Positions 1-28,847 of a stretch of DNA of 64,000 nucleotides are shown piece by piece. How positions within the stretch are numbered: the stretch's first letter is position 1; each line of letters starts with the position of its first letter. Source of the DNA: Corydoras sp. C115 (Eukaryota; Chordata; Actinopteri; Siluriformes; Callichthyidae); contig JAFMOC010000237.1 of the NCBI GenBank assembly GCA_019802505.1, positions 391,772 to 455,771 on the forward strand. Direction: 5' to 3'. The position numbers and the translations under genes were made by a program. The notes under the pieces are model-generated. The model saw only the letters and a program-made list of their open reading frames with translations, was not told the DNA's origin and searched no databases.

Positions 1-128
1 CAGGGAGCAATTGGGGTTAGGTGACTTGTCCAAGGGCACTTCAGCCATAGTATTGGTGGGACTTGGAATCGAACCGTGGACCTTCAGGTCACAAGACCGG
101 TTCCTTAACCACAAGCCTACGACTGCCC
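1..128 (-). mobile_element. tRNA-related SINE, family C, cut by window edge
   Basis: On the minus strand it reads GGTTAAGGAACCGGTCTTGTG, then GGTTCGATTCCAAG (B-box-like), then CACTTCAGCC and GGCCCTTG-type spacer. A second fish family distinct from the abundant SINE. Confidence 0.65.
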
Positions 129-244
129 TGGGGTTGGGGGCAACTTGTGTTTTGCTACATTACTCGACATCGTTACCAGAGTTCATCATCAGACAGACAG
201 ATCTTCAGACAGATCAACATCTGACAGGAGGACTTGTCACGTAC

Positions 245-16937
<16,693 letters not shown>

Positions 16938-17317
16938 CGTGCTCCTGGTGTTTTATGCCGTACATTATTTAATGTTACTAACAAATATTTGAACGCCATG
17001 GTTCCTCCAGATTGTCCTGACTCATGGTGGATGATCCAGGTTTAAAGAACTGCCGCAGCGGTTCCTCGAGTCTGACTGCACTGCACTATCAAGCCTGAAC
17101 TTTTGTTCTACCTTTGCCTCTCTGAAAGTCCTCAGAGCCTCCACCCTGCTGCCTTCCTGTTCGACTTTCCCTTTAACACACCCACATGTACTGAACCAAC
17201 AGAGGAGGACAAGGATTCAGATTCAAAGTATAGAAATATATATATACTGTATATATCAAATGTGTGTGCGTAAATATACATAAATTTCTTTATATACATA
17301 AAATATATATGTGTGTG

Positions 17318-17429
<112 letters not shown>

Positions 17430-17488
17430 TGTATTTATATACATACGACATACATGCTGTCGACTGCAAATAAGCTATTATAATTTAC

Positions 17489-19014
17489 CTGGAGTGTGGT
17501 AGTAGGGTTGGTGGTAGTTGCGGCTGGAGTTGTAGGGGGTGCAGTTGTAAACGTTACTGTCGTGGTTGCTTTTGCAGCTGGTGTAGTTAACGGGACAGTG
17601 ATATGAACTGTAGAGGTCGCTGTGGTTGGGTGTGTCTTCAGCACTTTGGTTAAAGCAGGAGGTGTGCTTGAAAGACCAGATGTAGTTTTGGCTGTGGTAG
17701 GTGTAGGGGCAAGAGCAGTTGAGACTCGAGTACTTTTAGGGGTGGCTGTAGTTGATGGTAAGGTAGTTGTAAGGGCACTAGTTGTACGCGCAGGTGTATC
17801 TCGAGCTGCATTTGGTTTAGAAGGAGCTGGGGTGAGCTTTGCCTCTGGTGCTTTGGTCATAGGATTGGGTAGAATTTTAGGGGCAAGAGTCGTTTGGGTC
17901 CCAACAAATGTAGTTGGGAGTAGGGCAGTTGTGGGGGCAAGTGTACTCTGAGCTGGGGTTTTTGTAGGGGCAATTGTAGTGTGGGATAAAGTAGGTGAAG
18001 GGGCAAGTGTGGTCTGAGCTGGAGTATTTGTAGGGGCAATTGTAGTGTGGATTGAATTAGGTGGAGGGGCAAGTGTGGTCTGACCTGGAGTTTTTGTAGG
18101 GGCAATTGTAGTGTGGATTAAAGTATTTGTAGAGGCAAGCGTGGTCCGAGCTGGAGTATTTGTAGGGGCAATTGTAGTGTGGATTAAAGTATTTGTAGGG
18201 GCAAGCGTGGTCCAAGCTGGAGTATTTGTAGTGGCAGACATAGTGATTGATAAGCTAGTCATGGGGGCAGGTGTAGTTTGCGCTGATGAGGGAGTTCTGG
18301 CTGCAGTATTTGTAGAAGATGCCATAGTTTGCCCCTTATCACCAGATTTGGAAGCAGACGCTAAGGTGCTCGATCGTCTGACTTTATTCCCCAAGGTGGA
18401 AGTGGTGGTGGTGGTTCCTCTTCTTATAGATTTTTCAGTTCCACTTATGGTTACATCTCCCTGCATCAGACGTTGGGATGTACCATCCTCCTCACTTCTG
18501 CCCTTTGCCATAACAGTGCTCACATTTGCCCCGGTGGTCGACTCAGTTCTGGAACGGCTGAAGGCCCCCGAGGGGGTTTGTTTCGAAAGTTCAGGAATTG
18601 GATGAGTGGAGGGGCCGGCCGCGGTCCTGATGGAATTCCCAACAGGAAGCAAGGAGGTCAGCATGGCCCGGCCGTCTGTGGAATGATGAGTAAGCGCGGC
18701 GCTGACGCTCGCAGTTCTGTGGTGGAAATGTGAAGGATGGGTGACACGGCTCAGTGCGTTCGTTGGCTCTGGGTGGAGGTGCCTGACCGACGGCGTGACA
18801 GACGGAACCTCCCGGTTATCCGTGTGGAGTCTGGACTGCGCCTTGTTGGCACGTTTGGCTTTGTTGATGTTGGCGGCCGTGGTCTCGCCGGTGCCGCCGG
18901 TTGCCCCGGTGCGTCTGGTTCTTGTATGGCCTTTGTTTTGCCGGTGGGTGGTGATGGGACTTCTTGAGGTTGTCATGGCAACCATCGATCTGGTTGTGAG
19001 GGTTGTTAATGGAT
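17489..19014 (-). CDS. Mucin-like Thr/Pro/Ser-rich exon
   Basis: About 508 codons open with no lysine- or aromatic-rich globular part. Composition is dominated by Thr, Pro, Ala and Ser, as in heavily O-glycosylated stalks. The N-terminal third is less regular and includes basic patches. The middle carries a 22-residue repeat (TTIAPTNTPARTTLA type). Two acceptors are possible in the same phase: GCAG before 19014, preferred for its better context, or CAAG before 19035, with a poor pyrimidine tract. The donor is CTCCAG|GTAAAT in phase 0. Confidence 0.75.
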
Positions 19015-20352
19015 CTGCGTCAGATAGACATTGTGCTTGTAGTTCGTTATTGCATTTATTATCACAATTTATCATAATAATTATTATCATAATAATTATC
19101 TTCCACTTAATCCTCCACTAAGGTCGGGTTCTAATCCTTTACTAAGGTTCCTCATGCCCATCAAGGGGTATCTGCCCATCAGGCGCATGGCAGATACACC
19201 CAGGACAGGGCGTCAATCCATCGCTGAGCACACATTCACTCATACAGTCTATATGGGGCAATTTGGAGCATTCAATTAACCTCGATCCATCCATGTTTTT
19301 AGACTATGAGAAGAAACACAGGGAGAACATGGAAACGCCACCCAGATTGGGAGTGGAACCTGAGAGGAGAACATGCTAACCACTAAGCCACCGTCTCATT
19401 GGTTTAATTTCAATCCTTTCATTCATTCATTTATTCATTCATCGCATGCTCATCCAAGGGAGAACGTTTCGGGCACTGGGCAGATACACCCTGGACAGGA
19501 CACCAATCCATCGCTGGGCAACACACTCACTCATACAGACTATATGGGGCAATTTATAGCATTCAATTTACCTTTATCCATGTTTTTATACTACGGGAGG
19601 AAAACGGAGAACCCGGAGTCAACTCACGCGGACACGGGGAGAACATGGATACAGATTGGGATTCGAACCAGGGTCCCTAGCGCTGAGAGGAGAACATGCT
19701 AACCACTAAGCCACCATGTAAATAATTTAATTTAAATCCTTTCATTCATTCACTCAACTTCCACTTAATTCTTTACTTGGATTCGCGGGGTTAGGGAGGA
19801 TCCCCATGCCCATCCAGGGGAGAACGTTTCAGGCGCTGGGCAGATACACCCAGGACAGGGCGCAATGTATCACTGGGCACACACTCACTCACTCACACAC
19901 ACACACACACACACACACTATATGGGGCAATTTAGCGCATTTACCTTGATCCATGTTTTTGGACTGTGGGAGGAAACCGGAGAACCTGGATGCCCCGTAC
20001 TGAGAGGAGAACATACTAACCACTACGCCGTAATGTCACCCATTTCACAATATCATTTATGATTTATACATGAAACTACAAATATTTATTATGTGACATA
20101 ATAAGTCTTCAGTGTGTGAGTGTAGTGTAGGTGTGTGTGTGTGTGTGTGTGAGTGTGTGCACATCTACAGGAAAAATCAGTGTGAACGACATTCCTATGA
20201 CGCTGCAGCCTTGAACACAATGTGTGAGGAAATTGATATAAGGAACACAACAAGCAGCTCACCACCTTACCCCCCCACCACCCCACGGACATTCCACAAG
20301 ATTCAAATAATTTCAGTCAACGGAGGATGACTGCACTTTATCACGTACAGTT

Positions 20353-20400
<48 letters not shown>

Positions 20401-23400
20401 TATATATATATATGGGGCAATTTAGAGCATTCAATTGACCTTGAATCCATAATTTTCAGACTGTGGGAGGAAACCGGAGAACCCAGAGGTTACCCACGTG
20501 GACACGAGGAGAACATGGAAACTCCACCCAGATCAGGATTCGAACCTGTATCTGAAAGGAGAACATGCTAACCACTAAACCACCGAGCCGCCATAATAAA
20601 TTAATTTATTCATTGTCTTCTGCTTCTACCTGACACCCCCAGTCGACGTATTGAGCACCCCTGGTATAGAATTATATAAGAACCATTAAGAATGTTTTGA
20701 GAATTGTATTAGAATTGTGAGGAGTCATATGACAATTGTGAGGAATCATATGTGATGGTGTAGAATTATATGAGATCCATAGAGAACCTTATGAGAATTT
20801 TATTAGAATTGTGAGGAGTCGTATGACAATTCATGGGAAGAATATGAATTGCGGGCGGCACGGTGGCTTAGTGGTTAGCACGACCGCCTCTCAGTGCTAG
20901 AGATTCCCAGTTCGAATCCCAATCTGGGTGGTTTCCATGTTCTCCCCGTGTCCGCGTGGGTTTCCTCCGGGTTCTCCGGTTTCCTCCCACAGTCCAAAAA
21001 TATGGATCAAGTCAATTGAGTTCTCCAAATTGCCCCATATAGAGTGTGTATGTCTGTGTGAGTGAGTGAGTGTGTGCCCAGTGATAGATTGGTGTCCTAT
21101 CCTGCGTGTATCTACCCAGCGCCCGAAACATTCTCTCCTGGATGGGCATGGAGAACCCCCCCCCCGCGAAATCGGTTTGCAATTGTATAAGAACAGGGAC
21201 GAATCAAATTAAACTTGCATTGGAATTGTATGTTACGTTATTCTCTATGGTAATAGTTTTTATATGCATTTCCCAAAGCAGCGGTGACCCATATATATAA
21301 TCTTTTATATCCCAAAAACAAAGGTACATCACATTACAGAACAGACCAAGAAACCACATGACCTCACCTGCTTTATGACACAGCTGTGACATCACCTTGG
21401 TTCCATCCTTAGCAACAGCGTACTGCGTCCAGTTTGAATATTTTGCCTCAAACTGCACCATTGCCCTCTCGCCCTGTTTCTTCAGGTACAGGGGCCAGTG
21501 TGCCAGCCCGAAGGTGCCCTGCTGGTCGTAGCACCTCCACGCTGGGGCGCTGTTACATGGGCGTAGCGTCACCAAACAGGCGTGTCGCGGCACATTGACG
21601 CTCGAGCTGGCCCATAAACAGTTAGAGGACTGGGTGTGCTTGAGCTTCATATCCGGGGTCCAGGACCAGTCCTGGGTGGGGTTGTTGGGGTCACAGATGC
21701 GAAGCACCACGATGCTGCTCTGCGACGCCACACAGACTTTTTTATTAGTGTGCGCGATCAGGAATGCATCTGCAAACACAAACGATGTGGTTACCAATAA
21801 CAATTACGCAGCACTTTGCGTATTTCTAAAACGTGTGTAAAACCTGAGATCGGGTTCTTATAACACGCCCCCTATGGTAGATGTGGGCATTACTGGGCCT
21901 AATCCATCCATTCATCCATTATCTTCCGCTTTATCCTCTACTAGTGTCACGGGGGGGTTCCCTATGCCCACCCAGGGGAGAACGTTTCGGGCGCTGGGCA
22001 GATACACCCAGGACAGGGCGCAATGTATCATTGGGCACACACTCACTCACTCACTCACACACACACTATATGCGGCAATTTGGAGTATTCACTTGACCTT
22101 GATCCATGTTTTTGGACTGTGGGAGTAAACCCATGTGGACACATGGAGATCATCCAGGGGAGAACGTTTCAGGCTCTGGGAAGATGGGAGGCATCAATCT
22201 ATCACTGGGCACTTCTATCTATCTTCTGCTTCATCCTTTACTAGGGTCGCGGGGTTTAATTAATATATTATATAGGCTATTAATTATATCTAATTAGCGG
22301 CATATCCCGTGCACAGAACATCATCAGTGACCCCTCACATCCTCACTGTGGTCTGTTTTCATTGCTGGCTTCTAGAAAAAGACTCAGGGGTATTTGGTGT
22401 AGGACCATCGGGTTCTGAGGCAGTTCCCCCCCCCCCATGTCATTAAAATGTTTAATACTTAATTACTTCAAATTCAGTTGCAAACCACGTGCTACCTGTG
22501 CACTAATTATCACTATTAGAATTTTGTTTATGTGCAATTCAAACACCTCAGGACTTTTGTCTATATTTTATAGCCGTGATTTACCCATCCATCCATTATC
22601 TTCCGCTTTATACTATATTAGGGTCGCGGTCGGGTCCCCATATCCATCCAGGGAAGAACGTTTCGGGCGCTGAGCAGATACACCCAGGACAGGGCGCCAA
22701 TCTATCACTGTACACACACTCACTCACCCAGACATGCTCTATATGGGGCAATTTGGAAACCTCAATTGGCCTTGATCCATGTTTTTGGACTGTGGGAGGA
22801 AACCAGAGAACCCGGAGGAAACCCACGCGGACACGGGGAGAACATGGAAACTCCACCCAGATTGGGATTCTATTAGATAAGACAATGGATGGATGGATGG
22901 AGGAAACCTTTAATTGTCTGTTTTGATTTGTTGCTATTTTCTAACTACTGGATGGAACCAAAATTTCTGTTGTGCCAGTGGCGTTGCAGTCATGCCGGGA
23001 TAGGCTCACCACACTTATGTAGTTTTTCCAATTACTGAAAGTGGACATCTGATCATCACACAATCTGTACATGGCTGTCCTACACTGTTGATGTTGCCCC
23101 CACCCCGCTGAGAACATGCTAACCGTAACACCGTAACACCGTAAACAATATATATCTATATATTATATAATTTACATATTCATAGTTATATATATATATA
23201 TATATATACATATACTTGTTTTTAATTCATTCATTCATTATCTCCCACTTTATCCTCTATTAGGGTCGCGGTGGGGTTCCCCATGCCCATCCAGGGGAGA
23301 ACGTTTCGGGCGCTGGGCAGATAGACCCAGGACAGGGCGTCAATCCATCGCTGGGCACACACTCACTTACACAAACACACTCTATATGGGTCAATTTGGA

Positions 23401-23696
23401 GAATTCAATTGACTTGATCCATGTTTTTGGACTGTGGGAGGAAACCGGAGAACCCGGAGGAAACCCACGCGGACAGAGGGAGAACATGGAAACTCCACCC
23501 AAATGGGGATTCGAACCGGGAATCCCTAGCGCTGAGAGGGGAACGTGCTAACCACTAAGCCACCATGCCACCCTACTTGTTTTTAATTTAGATTTTTTAG
23601 GTTTTTTGACATTTTATTTTTTTTATTTTAATCCTTTACAAATCACACTCATTTCAAAAATCACATTCTCATTCAAATTTTTTTAACCTATGCTGC

Positions 23697-23785
<89 letters not shown>

Positions 23786-24055
23786 TTATTTATTTATTTT
23801 TTTTTTTTTTGTATACTTTATACCCATGTTTCTACAAGTTACAGAATTTCACTACCTCTTTTTATACTCGCGAGCAAATGCATCGAAATTTTCGTTCTGC
23901 GTACACCAAGTGTATAATCGAATGACAATAAAGGTTATCTAAGTCTAATCTATATAAACGTGAATTATCGTGATCGTAATGAGTGTGTTTTACTCACCGG
24001 ATAAAGACAAAAGCAACGAAATACAGAATAAGTGCAGATTAGAGAGTCCATCCAT
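17489..24055 (-). CDS. Ricin-B lectin plus mucin-like N-terminus; possible alternative 5' end of ptprb
   Basis: Three coding exons: 24055-23998 (leader), 21769-21368 (lectin) and about 19014-17489 (mucin stalk), together about 662 codons. Phases join (1, 1, 0). The product would be secreted or an ectodomain: a signal peptide, a ricin-type beta-trefoil of the mannose-receptor family, then a long O-glycosylated stalk. No stop codon or convincing poly(A) signal follows the mucin exon. Its CAG|GTAAAT donor is phase 0, and the next acceptor in phase 0 downstream is the ptprb FN3-1 exon at 16803. The simplest reading is a second promoter giving PTPRB a lectin-mucin head. The alternative is a separate gene with an unseen last exon. 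I do not recognise a named orthologue. Confidence 0.62.
17897..18230 (-). repeat. 66-bp coding VNTR in the mucin exon
   Basis: Five units of 66 bases (22 residues), seen as the string CAATTGTAG recurring on the plus strand at about 17972, 18038, 18104 and 18170. Units keep the frame and differ by point changes only, so this is a likely length-polymorphic mucin tandem repeat. Confidence 0.85.
19090..20040 (-). mobile_element. Three Mermaid-like SINEs head to tail
   Basis: Minus-strand copies at 19100-19395, 19430-19715 and 19745-20040, each with a different internal deletion. ATTTAATTTxAATCCTTTCA links the copies, so they probably arose by local tandem duplication. Confidence 0.8.
20400..20594 (-). 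mobile_element. Mermaid-like SINE, 5' part
   Basis: GGGGCAATTTAGAGCATTCA to ACCACCGAGCCGCC, after a CA/TA tract. Confidence 0.8.
20595..20850. repeat. Short imperfect tandem repeat
   Basis: About 120-base units with ATTGTGAGGAGTC and ATATGACAATT repeated twice (20705-20750, 20810-20835). Confidence 0.5.
20853..21171 (+). mobile_element. Mermaid-like SINE
   Basis: Full except for the tail. It ends in a C run at CCCCCCGCG. Confidence 0.88.
21368..21769 (-). CDS. Ricin-B-type lectin exon
   Basis: 402 bases, phase 1 to 1, 134 residues. Starts DAFLIAHTNKKVCV and has six or more cysteines, QDWSWTP and APAWRCYD (the QxW-type positions of a beta-trefoil), and ends near SQLCHKA. The layout resembles the cysteine-rich ricin-B domain at the N-terminus of mannose receptor, PLA2R and LY75, not a toxin. 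No C-type lectin or FN2 exon follows, so it is not simply a mannose receptor. Acceptor TTTGCAG, donor GCAG|GTGAGG. Confidence 0.82.
21903..22255 (-). mobile_element. Mermaid-like SINE pieces
   Basis: 21903-22140 from tail to mid-body, then a scrambled second tail piece (CATCCAGGGGAGAACGTTTC) to 22250. Confidence 0.8.
22256..22580. other. AT-rich intron, no feature seen
   Basis: Lies between the lectin exon and the leader exon. Nothing recognisable. Confidence 0.4.
22583..22905 (-). mobile_element. Mermaid-like SINE
   Basis: Tail to CCAGATTGGGATTC. Its head is replaced by a GGATGGATGG tail-like piece, giving tails at both ends. Confidence 0.82.
22905..23115 (+). mobile_element. LINE 3' UTR fragment
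   Basis: Shares GGATGGAACCAAAATTTCTG and TGGCTGTCCTACACTGTTGATG with the copy at 24765. It is cut where a SINE head remnant begins. Confidence 0.7.
23222..23573 (-). mobile_element. Mermaid-like SINE, TCATT-tail subfamily
   Basis: Full length. Diagnostic ATTCATTATCTCCCACTTTA and AGATAGACCCAGG, shared with 32448 and 59588. Confidence 0.92.
23702..23781. repeat. (TA)n microsatellite
   Basis: About 39 TA units, then TTTA units and a T run. Confidence 0.95.
23998..24055 (-). CDS. Leader exon of the lectin-mucin protein
   Basis: 58 bases starting at ATG 24055-24053. It encodes MDGLSNLHLFCISLLLSLSG, a classic signal peptide, then a CG|GTGAGT donor in phase 1. A second ATG four bases later is out of frame. 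The 60 bases upstream carry several GGAA/TTCC cores (ETS-like) and no TATA box, which would suit an endothelial promoter; this is inference. Confidence 0.75.
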
Positions 24056-24169
24056 GTTGGAGCGAGATGCAGGACGGCTCTGAGTCAGGGAGGAAAAGTG
24101 GTGTGAAGAGGAAAGAAGTCAGAGAGCGGCGTTTCCTTCAATTCTGTACTGATCGGAGTGGAAACGCAT

Positions 24170-24173
<4 letters not shown>

Positions 24174-24217
<44 letters not shown>

Positions 24218-24222
24218 ACACA
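24174..24222. repeat. (CA)n upstream of the lectin leader exon
   Basis: CA run about 120 bases 5' of the start codon. Confidence 0.95.
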
Positions 24223-24410
24223 GTGGGGTGGTCGTAAAGCACCGAGGTGGGACCTTCTCGTAGCCTCCAATTATCTCCACCTTCCGCGAAACTATGTGGA
24301 CACCCAAATACTTATGGGTAAGTCCGTTGGACGTCCCTCTCCCATAACCACCACTACCTTTACCATCTGAATGCTTTCCATGTGTTTTTAAAGGGGAAGT
24401 TTGTTTATAG

Positions 24411-24726
24411 GCCGGCATGGTGGCTTAGTGGTTAGCACGACTGTTCGAATCCCAATCTGGATGGAGTTTCCATGTTCTCCCCGTGTCTGCGTGGGTTTCC
24501 TCTGTTTCCTCCCACAGTCCAAAAACATGGATTCAAGGGAAATTGGCTGATCTAAATTGCCCCATATAGTGTGTGTTTGTGTGAGTGTGTGTGTGTCCAG
24601 TGATCGATTGGTGTCCTGTCCTGGGTGCATCTGCCCAGCGCCTGAACGTTCTCCCCTGGATGGGCATGGGGAACCCCCCCTGCGACCCTAGTAGAGGATA
24701 AAGTGGAAGATAATGGATAGATGAAT
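24411..24726 (+). mobile_element. Mermaid-like SINE
   Basis: Lacks the ACTAGGGATTCCCG piece of the head. Otherwise complete. Confidence 0.88.
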
Positions 24727-24764
24727 CAATGAAATGCAAGGAGTTTATTTTCACACATGAGAAA

Positions 24765-25135
24765 ACCTTTAATTGGTCTGTTTTTATTTGTTGATTTTTT
24801 CTAACTACTGGATGGAACCAAAATTTCTGTTGTACTGGTGGCATTGAAGTCCTGCCGGGATAGGCTCACCACACTTATATAGTTTTTCAAATTTTTGAAA
24901 GTGGTCACCTGATCATCACACTGTACATGGCTGTCCTACACTGTTGATGCTGTTGATGCTGCCCCCCCGCTCAAGGAGGATGAGTCCCCCACTTTGTCTT
25001 GGTCCTCACAAGGTTTCTTCCTAAAATGTCAACATAACAGGGAGTTTTTTCTTGCCACTGTCTCTTTCTGCCCTTTCTGCTCTTTCTGCCACTGCTCTTT
25101 GGTGGTTTAAAGGCTTTTATTAAATAAATTAACTA
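24765..25135 (+). mobile_element. LINE 3' UTR fragment
   Basis: Same family as 28848-29955, with GAGTCCCCCACT, AAGGTTTCTTCCT and TTTTTTCTTGCCACTGTC. It contains a small CTTTCTGC duplication near 25070. Confidence 0.8.
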
Positions 25136-25231
25136 CCTCCTGTTTACTTCCCTCCCCAAGAGGGGTGTACCGCAAGAAACCAGGATCTGCTCAGATTTCA
25201 GATGAATTTCAGGTTTCATTTTAACCTACAC

Positions 25232-25232
<1 letters not shown>

Positions 25233-25301
<69 letters not shown>
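25233..25301. repeat. (CA)n microsatellite
   Basis: About 34 CA units. Confidence 0.95.
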
Positions 25302-25303
<2 letters not shown>

Positions 25304-25482
25304 CAAGCACGCACACATGCAGACACAGAGATAGAAAGGAAAACACACCCAGTACAGGAAAACATGTTGACTAACCTGCGGTGGATCGTCTGACCTTAGC
25401 AACATGGTCATTTACGTTTACCGATTAATCAAATTAATATATTTCATTATATTTATAAGTTATATATATTTATAAGTTATAC

Positions 25483-25489
<7 letters not shown>

Positions 25490-25567
<78 letters not shown>
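25490..25567. repeat. (TA)n microsatellite
   Basis: About 38 TA units. Confidence 0.95.
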
Positions 25568-25570
<3 letters not shown>

Positions 25571-25589
25571 TGTGAGTGTCTGTGTGTGT

Positions 25590-25837
25590 ATAATATATAG
25601 GGGCGCTATATAGGGCAATATAGGGGCAATTTATCAGAGCAGTCAAAATACTTTTTTGAGTTTATGGACTGTACGAGGAAACCAGAGAACATAGAGTAAT
25701 CCCACGTGGAGAAAATGGAAGCTCTACCCAGATTGGGATTTGAACCTGGATCCCCAGGGAGAACGTTTCAGGGGGTGGGCAGATACACCCAGGAAAGGAC
25801 GCTAATCTATCGCTGGGCACACACTCACACTCACACA

Positions 25838-25880
<43 letters not shown>

Positions 25881-26046
25881 ACTATATGGGGCAATTTGGA
25901 GAACTCAATTGAACTTGATCCATGTTTTTGGACTGTGGGAGGAAACCGGAGAACCCGGAGGAAACTCACGCGGACACGGGAATTCGAACCTGGAATCCCA
26001 AGCGCTGAGGGGAGAACATGCTAACCACTAAGCCACCGTGCTGTCC
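25590..26046 (-). mobile_element. Two Mermaid-like SINE pieces
   Basis: A diverged fragment (25615-25760) fused to a second copy (25757-26046) that contains a CA tract. Confidence 0.75.
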
Positions 26047-26114
26047 TGAATTTTTATTATGGTTCTAGAAAATTAATATTACATATAACATTAAAAAATT
26101 GTAATAAGTATATA

Positions 26115-26266
26115 GTGTATAATGCCCAGCGATGGATTGGCGCCCTGTCCTGGGTGTATCTGCCCAGCGCCCGAGACGTTCTCCCTTGGATGGGCAAGGG
26201 GAACCCCCACCCACCCCCATGCGACCCTAATATAGGATAAAGTGGAAGATAATGAATGAATGAATA
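26115..26266 (+). mobile_element. Mermaid-like SINE, 3' part
   Basis: TGCCCAGCGATGGATTGGCG to the GAATGAATGA tail. Confidence 0.8.
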
Positions 26267-26600
26267 TAGTGTATAAAAGAAATCATAAAATCCTGAAACC
26301 CTGGAGCGTGTATGAGCTCGGGGCAGTAGGGAGTGAGGACGTCGCAGTTCGTGACTCTTTATTTTTAATGGCAGGGTTCCATGTAAAGTTCTGTCTGATT
26401 TGAGGTACCTTGACCCAGGACTTCACCGGTGTAATAAAACACTTCCTCTCGGGCGTGTCGAGCTCTCCTTAACCCGGTCCGAATCCCTCGGGACTCCGGC
26501 TGGTTTCTCTCCCATCATCAGCCCGACCTCCTCTAATCACGCCCACACAGGCCACGGCGTGGTGCAAAGCAAAGTAATAAATTGTACAATACAGCCGGTA
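26267..26600. other. Unassigned intergenic sequence
   Basis: GC-richer than its surroundings (GTCGAGCTCTCCTTAACCC, CTAATCACGCCCACACAGG). AATAAAACAC occurs at 26433. No exon could be supported. Possibly a regulatory or unannotated exon region upstream of the lectin leader. Confidence 0.35.
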
Positions 26601-26957
26601 GGCCGGCACGGTGGCTTAGTGGTTAGCATGTTCTCCTCTCAGCGCTAGGGATTCCCGGTTCAAATCCCCATCTGGGTGGAGTTTCCATGTTCTCGTGTCC
26701 GCGTGGGTTTCCTCCGGGTTCACTGGTTTCCTCCCACAGTCCAAAAACACGGACCAAGTTAATTGAGTTCTCTAAATTGCCCCATATAGAGATGTGTCTG
26801 CGTGAGTGAGTGTGTGTCCAGTGATAGATTGCCGTCCTGTCCTGGGTGTATCTGCCCAGCGCCCGAAATGTTCTCTCCTGGATGGGCATGGGGAACCCAC
26901 CCGCGACACTAATGGAGGATAAAGCGGAAGATAATGGATGGATGGATGGATGGATGG
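26601..26957 (+). mobile_element. Mermaid-like SINE
   Basis: Full length. It is followed by the 120-base segment also found at 52661. Confidence 0.92.
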
Positions 26958-27075
26958 TACATGAGACAAAAATGAAATTATGGCTTACGGACCCTGTTTA
27001 CCCTGTTCTTTTAAAGTTAGAACTTAAATTTAAATTTTAAAGAATATAATGAGATAAACATACAGTATAGATATC
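26958..27075 (+). repeat. Shared 120-base segment, copy 1
   Basis: ACATGAGACAAAAATGAAAT, TTATGGCTTACGGACCC and TTTTAAAGTTAGAACTTAAA match 52661-52782 closely. In both places it lies between the tail of a plus SINE and CCATCC on its right. Confidence 0.8.
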
Positions 27076-27079
27076 CATC

Positions 27080-27540
27080 CATCCAAAATGGATGTATGGA
27101 TGGATGTTAAAATGTGGTTCTCTAACAGAGTAGAAAACGTTCCGTGGGGGTTCCTGCAAGTTCAGTCTGTGAGATCTTCCTCAGTTTAAAGGGAACAGTG
27201 TGCAGACAGCAGCATCCTGCTACAGGAAGAACTTCAGCACACAGCCTTTCCTCTCCAATAACACAACCATCTGCAAAGGAGAACATGTCCATGCACCCTC
27301 TCATGAAGGAATCTTTTCCCGACAGACACACACGCAGTAAAGTTGAGAACAATAGAACACATAAGATAATGCAACATTCTAATGCTTTACTGAATACTGC
27401 AGGGGTGAATGTACAGCAGGTGGCGCTGTCATCTCACAGTCTTGTGTTTCATGCCCTTTGAATTTCGCAGCGCTGTTCTCTGGGAGTTCTGCTTTTCTTT
27501 CACATCCAGTGATTATTATTTATTTATTAATGCTGTTTAA
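27080..27540. other. Unassigned intergenic sequence
   Basis: Unique-looking sequence with AACAGTGTGCAGACAGCAGC and CAGGTGGCGCTGTCATCTC. No exon could be supported. Confidence 0.35.
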
Positions 27541-27550
27541 TGAGCAAGTT

Positions 27551-27885
27551 GCATGGTGGCTTAGTGGTTAGCATGTTCAACTCTCAGCCCTAGGGATTCT
27601 GGGTGGAGTTTCCATGTTCTCCCCATGTCCGCGTGGTTTTCCTCCGGGTTCTCCGGTTTCCTCCCACAGTCCAAAAACATGGATCAAGTCATTTGAATTC
27701 TCCAAATTGCCCCATATAGAGTGTGTCTGTGTGAGTGAGTGTGTGTACAGAAATAGCTTGGTGTCCTGTCCTGGGTGTATCTGCCCAGCGCCCGAAACGT
27801 TCTCCCCTGGATGAGTGTGGGGAACCCTCCCACGACCCTAGTAGAGGATAAAGAGGAAGATAATTGATGGATGGATGGATGGAAA
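27551..27885 (+). mobile_element. Mermaid-like SINE
   Basis: Full, with the B-box region deleted (GGGATTCTGGGTGG). Confidence 0.88.
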
Positions 27886-27895
27886 TTGCCACATA

Positions 27896-27927
<32 letters not shown>

Positions 27928-28034
27928 CACTAAATACAAAAAGCTAATCTCATACTATCTCCTTCGCTGCATTTGATTGGTGTGTTCAATTTAGTTTACT
28001 ACAAAACGCACACAGGTGTTTAATTAGGGCCCAC

Positions 28035-28427
28035 TGATTCAAGGTAAACTGAATGCTCTAAATTGCCCCATATATAGTGTGTGTTCTCCCCGGACATGGT
28101 TAGAACATGGGAAATCCAGCCAGATTGTGATTCAAACCTGGACCCCCCAGCGCTGAGAGGAGAACATGCTAACCACTAAACCACCGTGCCTCCCATCCCA
28201 GACACACAGACACACAGACACACAGACACACACTCTATATGGGGCAATTTGGAGAATTCAATTGACCTTCATCCATGTTTTTGGACTGTGGGAGGAAATC
28301 GTAGAACCCGGAGAAAACTCACGCGGACACGGCGAGAACATGGAAACTCCACCCAGATTGGGATTCAAACCTGGACCCCCAGCGCTGAGAGGAGAACATG
28401 CTAACCACTAAGCCACTGTGCCGCCCT
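28035..28427. mobile_element. Mermaid-like SINE pieces
   Basis: Plus fragment 28035-28085, minus head 28100-28195, then a minus copy 28230-28427. Confidence 0.75.
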
Positions 28428-28429
28428 GT

Positions 28430-28710
28430 GACCCGTATTTAACAATTGAAAACCATATAAGTCCATCGAGGGAGTCCTGCAGGACCGCCAGTCCAATAAA
28501 AATGCAGGTTAGACAAACATTATAGTGACAAACTAAAAAAAACGTGAACTTCATGTTCATCCACAGACAAAGTTTTGGCAACAAACAAACGTTCTCTTGG
28601 CATTTTGGGAAATTATATACATTAGCAAACACATTCAGGGCCTCATCTTCCACCCCGCCAACAATACGATATCAAACTTACCCCACTATCCAACACAACA
28701 CTTGAGACGA
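28430..28710. other. Unassigned intergenic sequence
   Basis: No repeat or exon recognised. Confidence 0.35.
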
Positions 28711-28711
28711 G

Positions 28712-28835
28712 GTGGTATATGTGGTAGCTCAAAGGTTTGGGTGTTGGGGTCTATCCAAATGTTGGGGGTTCAAATCCCATGTTCACTGAAGTTACCAATA
28801 TAGGTCTTTGAGCAAGACCCTTAACCCTCATTGCA
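28712..28835 (+). mobile_element. Family B SINE, 5' part
   Basis: GGTAGCTCAAAGGTTTGGGTG, GGGGTTCAAATCCCATG, AGCAAGACCCTTAACCCTCA. It is cut by the LINE at 28848. Confidence 0.65.
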
Positions 28836-28847
28836 CCATTTGATGGT

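Noticed and set aside
21368..21769. Ricin-like toxin
   Set aside because: Only a ricin-B type sugar-binding fold of the mannose-receptor kind. No catalytic A-chain is present.
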